Shown: positions 1-4,354 of the stretch, in pieces | How positions within the stretch are numbered: the stretch's first letter is position 1 | Layout: each line of letters opens with the position of its first letter | Origin: Rhodobiaceae bacterium | Lineage (GTDB): Bacteria; Pseudomonadota; Alphaproteobacteria; Parvibaculales; Parvibaculaceae | DNA length: 6,909 bases | Direction: 5' to 3' | Assembly: GCA_002746275.1 (NCBI GenBank) | Contig: NVWR01000004.1 | Span: 42,120-49,028 of the forward strand | Position numbers and translations under genes: made by a program | The notes under the pieces: model-generated | What the model saw: the letters and a program-made list of their open reading frames with translations, nothing else | Database searches by the model: none | Told to the model about the DNA's origin: nothing

Positions 1-1112
1 GCAATACGGTAGCCCGCACCGCCCATCCACTGGTTTTGAAAAACGGCACCCTGAGGAGACGTTTCCCGGTCGCGGATAATCCCGGCCTGGCCTTGCAGGT
101 CCATCGCAAACGACCCCAGATCCTGCATTTTGGCTGCTGAGACAATCTTAGAAATGCTGCTTTCTGGCCCTGGCGTCTGCCCTTTGGACAGAGCGGTCAG
201 GGTGCGGAAGCGGGTATATTTCAACCCTTGCGTCTGCACATACCAGTCGGCAATGCGCTCGCGCACAGCGCCATTGGCCATGGCGGCCATCTGTTCCATC
301 TCGCTCTCGCGGCCCAGAGACATCAGCTCTTCCCAGTCGGCGCCACCGCCGCCGCCAACCGCCAGACGCTCGTTCATCAACGTTGTGATTGCCACTTTCC
401 AACCATCGCCCGGATTTCCCAGACGGTCACTGTCGGGCACCCGAACATCGGTGAAAAAGACTTCGTTGAACTCACTCTCACCGGACATCTGCTTGATCGG
501 GCGAACTTCAACACCCGGCGATTTCATGTCCACGATGAACATGGTCAGGCCTTTGTGCTTTGGCACAGTGGGATCGGTCCGCACAACAACAATGCCGTAG
601 TCACAATAGTGCGCGCCGGAGGTCCAGACCTTCTGGCCATTGATGACCCACTCGTCCCCGTCCTTCTCCGCTTTTGTGCGAAGACCGGCGACATCAGAGC
701 CCCCGGCAGGTTCGGAGAACAGCTGACACCAGATTTCATCGCCCTTGATGGCAGGCTCCACATAACGCGCCTTGTGCTCTTCGGTGCCCCAGGCAAGAAC
801 TGTAGGCACGCACATGCCCAGACCAATGGCGTAAAAGCCACCGGGCGCCAGATATTTAGATTCTTCCTGGCTGTAGATCACATTCTGGATCGATGAACCG
901 CCCTGACCGCCATATTCTTTTGGCCAGGTAATGCAGGCATAGCCGCCATCCGCTTTGGTCCGCTGCCATTTGCGGGCCCGCTCAAGCGCTTTTTCGAGAC
1001 TGAGTGCTGGCAGCGCATCCTTGCTGCTCTTTTTCTTCGTGGCATTCTTACCAAGCCATCCCTGCACCTGGGTGCGGTAGCTGGCTTCTTCGGCTGTGTC
1101 GTTAAAATCCAT
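1..1112 (-). CDS. Acyl-CoA dehydrogenase, catalytic-glutamate subunit of a probable heteromeric pair (3' end outside window)
   Basis: Flavoenzyme expected to introduce the alpha,beta double bond into an acyl-CoA thioester in the cytoplasm, passing electrons to ETF. I read about 370 residues in an open frame to the left edge; the family is usually near 400, so a short C-terminal part is missing. Seen: N-terminal helical domain (residues 1-125), a flavin/substrate motif QLFSEPAGGSD (130-140), a middle beta domain with NGQKVWTSGAH (158-168), and helix-G motif LMNERLAVGG (245-254). E248 lies where isovaleryl-CoA dehydrogenase has its catalytic base. The FAD-holding R-x-x-F-G-x(6)-Q motif is absent; that stretch reads RFRTLTALSKGQ. 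The start ATG has a GGAGA ribosome site at 1119-1123. It lies 55 bp downstream of the second ACAD gene, same strand, so probably the same transcript. Substrate cannot be told; steroid-type or branched/aromatic acyl-CoA are options. Confidence 0.93.
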   Translation of the reverse strand, partial: MDFNDTAEEASYRTQVQGWLGKNATKKKSSKDALPALSLEKALERARKWQRTKADGGYACITWPKEYGGQGGSSIQNVIYSQEESKYLAPGGFYAIGLGMCVPTVLAWGTEEHKARYVEPAIKGDEIWCQLFSEPAGGSDVAGLRTKAEKDGDEWVINGQKVWTSGAHYCDYGIVVVRTDPTVPKHKGLTMFIVDMKSPGVEVRPIKQMSGESEFNEVFFTDVRVPDSDRLGNPGDGWKVAITTLMNERLAVGGGGGADWEELMSLGRESEMEQMAAMANGAVRERIADWYVQTQGLKYTRFRTLTALSKGQTPGPESSISKIVSAAKMQDLGSFAMDLQGQAGIIRDRETSPQGAVFQNQWMGGAGYRI

Positions 1113-1167
1113 GGAACGTCTCCATCATTCTTATCAATTGTGTATGCAAATTGGTTTTGCGAAAAAA

Positions 1168-2292
1168 TCAGGCGGCGTTTCTTGTCTCAAGACGCGTCAC
1201 CAACTTGTCCTTCCACTCCAGGGCACTTCCCAGAGCCAGGGCCAGCAGTTTGGACCGGCGGAAGTAGAACTGTGTGTCTGCCTCCCACGTGTAGCCAATG
1301 CCGCCATGCACCTGAATATTCTCTTGAGCGGCGTAGCGAAACGCTTCGGTTGCAGAAATGCGTGCAGCCGCTGCGGCTTCCGGCAGTTCGGCCCCGCCAT
1401 CGTTCAGCATCATGGCGCCGAAATAACAGTTGGAACGCGCCAGCTCGAGCTTCACATACATGTCGGCGATCTTATGCTTGATTGCCTGATATGACCCGAT
1501 AAGACGACCGAATGCGTAACGCTCAAGAGCATAATCGCGAGCCATCCACATGGCAGCCTCCGCCCCCCCGATCTGCTCGAACGCCATCAAGATGGCGGCC
1601 GAGTCAAAGACCGTTGCGGTGATTGCCCAGCCCTCACCCTCAGCGCCCAGAAGTTCGGCGGGTGCATCTGTGAAGGTGATCGTTGCGTGGCTGCGGGTCG
1701 GGTCAATGGTCTTGACCGCTTCACGGGCCACGCCGGCACCGGTCAAATCCACGAGCACCAGCGACAATGCTTTGTCGCCCTTGCCGCCTGTATTGGCGAG
1801 CACGAGGGCGAAGTCGGCGAAATCGCCATCTGGTACCGGAATTTTGGTGCCGTTCAACTTGCCGCCCTTGAAGGAGGTCTCGATGGTGCGTGGACCTGCG
1901 GCTCCTGGCCCTTCTGACATTGCGAAAGTGCCGATCACTTTCCCGGCAGCCAGCTTAGGCAACCAAGACTGCTTTTGGGCTTCCGATCCGGCAGAAACAA
2001 GTGCTTCAGTTGCCAGATAGACAGACGTTGAAAAAGGCACCGGGGCTGCGGAACGGCCCAGTTCTTCGGCAATGACACACAGTTCGAGGGCACCCAGGCC
2101 AACCCCGCCATATTGTTCGGGGATCGCTGTGCCGGTCAGACCCATTTCAACAAGTCCGTCCCACACATCTTTTGCGAAGGGCTCGTCACCATCGAGGACC
2201 TTGCGAACACGGTCGAGACCGCATTTGTCGGCCAACATTTTTTTGACCTGCTCCTTCAGGAGTTTCTGGTCATCTGAAAAGTCGAAGTTCAT
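1168..2292 (-). CDS. Acyl-CoA dehydrogenase, FAD-binding partner subunit lacking the catalytic glutamate
   Basis: Complete 374-residue ACAD, family-typical length. Seen: N-terminal helical domain opening MNFDFSDDQKLLKEQV, IPEQYGGVGLG (58-67), a degenerate flavin loop FAMSEGPGAAG (123-133) without the usual GSD, R258-x-x-F-G-x(6)-Q269 (FAD pyrophosphate motif) and QVHGGIGYTWE (327-337), the motif that contacts the ADP part of FAD. Counting from the helix-G tryptophan (W222 here, W238 in the neighbour), the catalytic-Glu position is A232, and I see no other obvious base in YEGT style near the C-terminus (it reads ADTQFYFRR). Family knowledge: paired ACADs such as ChsE4-ChsE5 of mycobacteria form alpha2beta2 enzymes with one active site per heterodimer. 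I infer this is the non-catalytic partner of the downstream gene. Start ATG has GGGAG (2298-2302) five bases upstream. It resembles small-subunit proteins often labelled pimeloyl-CoA dehydrogenase, but that substrate is not supported. Confidence 0.93.
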   Translation of the reverse strand: MNFDFSDDQKLLKEQVKKMLADKCGLDRVRKVLDGDEPFAKDVWDGLVEMGLTGTAIPEQYGGVGLGALELCVIAEELGRSAAPVPFSTSVYLATEALVSAGSEAQKQSWLPKLAAGKVIGTFAMSEGPGAAGPRTIETSFKGGKLNGTKIPVPDGDFADFALVLANTGGKGDKALSLVLVDLTGAGVAREAVKTIDPTRSHATITFTDAPAELLGAEGEGWAITATVFDSAAILMAFEQIGGAEAAMWMARDYALERYAFGRLIGSYQAIKHKIADMYVKLELARSNCYFGAMMLNDGGAELPEAAAAARISATEAFRYAAQENIQVHGGIGYTWEADTQFYFRRSKLLALALGSALEWKDKLVTRLETRNAA

Positions 2293-2391
2293 ATCGTCTC
2301 CCGTATGTCCCGGCCGGATACATTGTCCGCCGAAGATTTGTCTGCCAAGTCATGTCTCTCAGGGCACATACAGCCGCGCCCAGCCTGTCAC

Positions 2392-2415
2392 TTTGGCGCG
2401 TATTCTTGCGCCAAA
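2392..2415. promoter_or_regulatory. Perfect inverted repeat, candidate operator upstream of the ACAD genes
   Basis: TTTGGCGC (2392-2399) and GCGCCAAA (2408-2415) are perfect reverse complements separated by 8 bases. It lies about 100 bp before the ACAD start codon and about 85 bp after the MarR stop codon. No T-run follows on the minus strand, so an intrinsic terminator for the MarR gene is unlikely. A dyad with this spacing would suit a homodimeric repressor (MarR, TetR or similar). I do not recognise it as a known operator; function is inference. Confidence 0.4.
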
Positions 2416-2429
2416 ACCCCGGATTACAA
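2402..2429 (-). promoter_or_regulatory. Weak candidate promoter for the ACAD pair
   Basis: On the minus strand TTGTAA (plus 2424-2429) is followed after 16 bases by AAGAAT (plus 2402-2407), each matching 4 of 6 sigma-70 consensus bases. The -10-like hexamer falls exactly inside the 8-base spacer of the inverted repeat at 2392-2415, so a bound repressor would cover it. Predicted leader is roughly 100 nt. The matches are weak and such pairs arise by chance. The remainder of the 206-bp gap between MarR and ACAD genes (2293-2498) holds no gene I can support. Confidence 0.22.
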
Positions 2430-2498
2430 AGGAATTTCAGTGCAGTGGTGGTGAGATTTTGCGGCGGTCAGTTTTGACGCAGGGTCAGACTGAGCAGA

Positions 2499-2999
2499 TC
2501 ATTCCCCGGGCTCAGAGCTATTTTTGGACGTGGGTCCATCCCCGTCGGCTTCAACGGGGCTGAGATTCGATTTGAGGCTATCCAGCACATCCAACATGAC
2601 ATCAATCTTGTGTGCCGGGACCCCTTCAAATGCTTCCGCAAAGACCTGTCTGGTCACACGCTGCATATTCGGAATAGCGGCCATACCCTGCTTGCTGATA
2701 ATGACGCGGCGCGCGCGTCGATCCGTTGGATCAGGGTGCCGCTCGACATAGCCCCCGTCTTCCATTCTGTCCAACAGGCGACCAAGCGGGGCCTTCTCCA
2801 TATCGAGTTCAGTCGCCAGTTGAGTCTGAGTTAAGCCGCCCTCTTGGCGCCACAGATTGGCCAGAATGCGGGCCTGCGGCTCCGACAGACCAACGCCGGA
2901 AGCCTTTAGAGCCCTTGCCCAATTGCGCTGAACCAGACGCTGCACGTCGTGCATCAGCCAGCCAAACCTGCGCTCAAACTGAAATTCGTCACCTGCCAT
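2499..2999 (-). CDS. MarR-family transcriptional regulator
   Basis: A 166-residue protein, slightly long for the family because of a hydrophilic C-terminal tail (about 147-166). Seen: N-terminal dimerisation helix region (1-36), then a winged helix-turn-helix: GLSEPQARILANLW (37-50), QTQLATELDMEKAPLGRLLDRMEDGGYVER (58-87, recognition helix near 67-80), and the signature wing DPTDRRARRVI (90-100). MarR proteins bind short palindromes as dimers and usually repress nearby genes until a small ligand (often a phenolic acid, lipophilic acid or acyl-CoA) binds. The gene is transcribed away from an RND efflux operon and toward the ACAD pair 206 bp downstream, so it could control the pump, itself, or the ACADs. 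Its start ATG has only a modest AGAG/AGG purine stretch upstream. Ligand unknown; no redox cysteines are present, so an OhrR-type thiol switch is excluded. Confidence 0.93.
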   Translation of the reverse strand: MAGDEFQFERRFGWLMHDVQRLVQRNWARALKASGVGLSEPQARILANLWRQEGGLTQTQLATELDMEKAPLGRLLDRMEDGGYVERHPDPTDRRARRVIISKQGMAAIPNMQRVTRQVFAEAFEGVPAHKIDVMLDVLDSLKSNLSPVEADGDGPTSKNSSEPGE

Positions 3000-3024
3000 C
3001 TCTAAACCTATGCCCGCCCACCTG

Positions 3025-3054
3025 TTGCCACCCTAAGCTGTTCAATCGTGGCAA
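3025..3054. repeat. 7-bp inverted repeat in the leader of the MarR gene
   Basis: TTGCCAC (3025-3031) and GTGGCAA (3048-3054) are perfect reverse complements with a 16-base spacer, 26 bp ahead of the MarR start codon. It could form a leader hairpin in the regulator mRNA or be an operator half-site pair. By rough estimate a match this size has around a one in ten chance of occurring by accident in a region this long, so confidence is low. Confidence 0.2.
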
Positions 3055-3076
3055 AAACGCCAGCAAAAAGGAACAC

Positions 3077-3104
3077 TAGATATAATATCCATAGATACTA
3101 TAAT
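3077..3104 (+). promoter_or_regulatory. AT-rich divergent promoter patch for efflux operon and MarR gene
   Basis: Two exact TATAAT hexamers sit at 3081-3086 and 3099-3104 on the plus strand, in an AT-rich island unlike the surrounding G+C-rich DNA. Neither has a convincing -35 box at 16-18 bases. The complement of 3082-3087 reads TATTAT, a possible -10 for the MarR gene on the minus strand. The patch also holds two short dyads, GATAT-A-ATATC (3079-3089) and ATAG-ATA-CTAT (3091-3101), and the hexamer TAGATA twice (3077-3082, 3092-3097). This is where a MarR repressor would be expected to bind; the exact promoter and operator are inference. Confidence 0.45.
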
Positions 3105-3121
3105 TGGAGCAACAAAAATCT

Positions 3122-3139
3122 AAGGTAAAATGCTACCTT
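3122..3139. promoter_or_regulatory. Imperfect 18-bp palindrome, candidate operator or upstream initiation site
   Basis: AAGGTA (3122-3127) and TACCTT (3134-3139) flank six bases (AAATGC). The spacing and size fit a dimeric regulator site, 18 bases past the second TATAAT, where binding would block transcription of the efflux operon. The same stretch contains a purine-rich AAGG followed by an in-frame ATG (3130), so it can also be read as a ribosome site and start codon. It is similar in sequence to 3177-3195. Confidence 0.3.
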
Positions 3140-3176
3140 TTCCCAACGGCACCCTGCAGTTGTATGAGGTAGAGCA

Positions 3177-3195
3177 AAGGGTAACAATGTTACTT
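3177..3195 (+). promoter_or_regulatory. Ribosome binding site and start of the adaptor gene, embedded in a 13-bp palindrome
   Basis: AAGGG (3177-3181) lies five bases before ATG 3187 and decides the start I chose for the adaptor. GTAACA-A-TGTTAC (3181-3193) is a perfect 13-bp palindrome whose centre is the A of the start codon. A second ATG six codons later (3205) has no purine-rich site upstream, and the ATG at 3130 would add 19 residues that do not belong to a signal peptide. Confidence 0.5.
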
Positions 3196-4350
3196 CGTAT
3201 ACAGATGAATACATTCCGTGCGACAGCCCTCCTGGGCGCAACACTTTTGCTTGGTGCATGCGGCGATGAGGATGCATCTGAAGCAAGCTCCGCAACTTCG
3301 ACGGTTTCTGCGATCAGTCTTTTTTCAACCCGTGTGGTTCAAGAAGAAATGGTCAAACCAGTGGTAGGGACTGGAACCATCGCTGCGCAGAAAACGACTG
3401 ACGTTGGCCCGCTGGTGGATGGCATCATTGAGGAAGTCTTCGTTCGTGTCGGAGACCGGGTGAGCGATGGCGACAAATTATTCAAAACCCGCGACATCGA
3501 ATTTCGCTTGCGGGTACAGGAATTGCAAAGTCAGCACAGGCTGGCCGAAGCTGAGGCACGCAATTCAACCCGCGAATTGGAGCGGATCAAGGAACTTTAT
3601 GCCAAAGGCGTTTCTTCGGTTGGCCAGCGCGACAATGTTCAAACGAAATATGACATCGCCCAAGCCCGCCTTGGCGTCGCGCAGGCCCGGCTGGACGCAG
3701 CGCGACAAGGTTTAGCCGATACGCTCGTCACCGCACCATTTGACGGTGTCATCACCGCTCAGGACATTTACGAGGGAAAATTCATGTCAACCCGTGGGGG
3801 TGGTGGCATGGGGGGTCCCTCTGGCGTGGTCCAGGTCATGAAAATTGACATCGTGGGCGCCATCATCAACGTGCCGGAAATTTTCGTTGGGCAAATGAGT
3901 GTTGGCATGCGCGCCCGCGTTTACATTGACGGCATAGACGGCGTGTATGACAGCGTCATCCACATCTTCAACGACAAGGTTGACCCCTCAACGCGCTCGG
4001 CGGAGGTCCGCGTCGGACTGGCCAACGATGATTACCGCATCAAACCCGGCATGTTCACGCGTGCCGAGTTCTTTCCGCCAGCACGCGATGTGCTGACCCT
4101 CGACCGCACAGCCGTCCTGGGCATCGACGGGAGCCATTATGTGTTCACCCGAAATACGGCGGGACGCGCAACGCGGGTTCCTGTTCGCGTGACACAGATC
4201 GACACTGGCCGCGTGGAAATTATTGACGGTCTGGACGACGGGGCAGAAGTCCTCATCGGGCCCAGCCTAAGTGCTCTTGTCGAGGGGATGCCTGTTCTCA
4301 TCGAAACCCGTCCGGGCGAGACGCCCATCTCAACTGCTGGGGTGAGATAG
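3187..4350 (+). CDS. RND efflux periplasmic adaptor subunit (membrane fusion lipoprotein)
   Basis: Periplasmic adaptor that links an inner-membrane RND pump to a TolC-type outer-membrane channel. Numbered from ATG 3187 (387 residues): a signal peptide with a positive n-region and lipobox LLGAC gives acylated Cys25; lipoyl half-domain near 58-100 (TGTIAAQ...VGPLVDGIIEEVFVRVGDRV); an alpha-helical hairpin about 108-180; the second lipoyl half ending with TLVTAPFDGVI (179-189); then a beta-barrel and a membrane-proximal domain (about 220-375). At the hairpin tip R133, L137 and S144 match RxxxLxxxxxxS, the known TolC-docking motif of AcrA-type adaptors. A Gly/Met-rich loop follows GKFMS (197-201). 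Only 4 bp separate its TAG from the pump ATG, so the two are co-transcribed and probably translationally coupled. An in-frame ATG at 3130 also has an AAGG upstream and would give 406 residues; I consider it unlikely. Substrate of the pump cannot be read from sequence. Confidence 0.93.
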   Translation: MLLRIQMNTFRATALLGATLLLGACGDEDASEASSATSTVSAISLFSTRVVQEEMVKPVVGTGTIAAQKTTDVGPLVDGIIEEVFVRVGDRVSDGDKLFKTRDIEFRLRVQELQSQHRLAEAEARNSTRELERIKELYAKGVSSVGQRDNVQTKYDIAQARLGVAQARLDAARQGLADTLVTAPFDGVITAQDIYEGKFMSTRGGGGMGGPSGVVQVMKIDIVGAIINVPEIFVGQMSVGMRARVYIDGIDGVYDSVIHIFNDKVDPSTRSAEVRVGLANDDYRIKPGMFTRAEFFPPARDVLTLDRTAVLGIDGSHYVFTRNTAGRATRVPVRVTQIDTGRVEIIDGLDDGAEVLIGPSLSALVEGMPVLIETRPGETPISTAGVR

Positions 4351-4354
4351 TCTC

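Noticed and set aside
228..896. 222-codon open frame on the plus strand
   Set aside because: Antisense shadow of the first acyl-CoA dehydrogenase, whose own frame carries all family motifs.
1113..1167. Separate promoter or terminator between the two ACAD genes
   Set aside because: The 55-bp gap has a ribosome site and some A/T runs, but no stem with a T-run and no convincing promoter pair. Co-transcription is simpler.
2490..2515. CTGAGC-N14-GCTCAG inverted repeat at the MarR stop codon as a terminator
   Set aside because: The stem is only 6 bp with a 14-base loop and no T-run follows on the minus strand, so it does not support a terminator call.
2072..2563. 163-codon plus-strand frame spanning the gap between ACAD and MarR genes
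   Set aside because: It overlaps the ends of both minus-strand genes, lacks a good ribosome site and has a Ser/Pro/Arg-rich composition typical of a shadow frame.
3130..3186. Earlier in-frame start for the adaptor gene
   Set aside because: It has an AAGG four bases upstream, but the 19 added residues include Glu13, Glu15 and Arg17 ahead of the signal peptide, which would hinder lipoprotein export. ATG 3187 places the n-region and lipobox at normal distance. Kept as a regulatory observation only.
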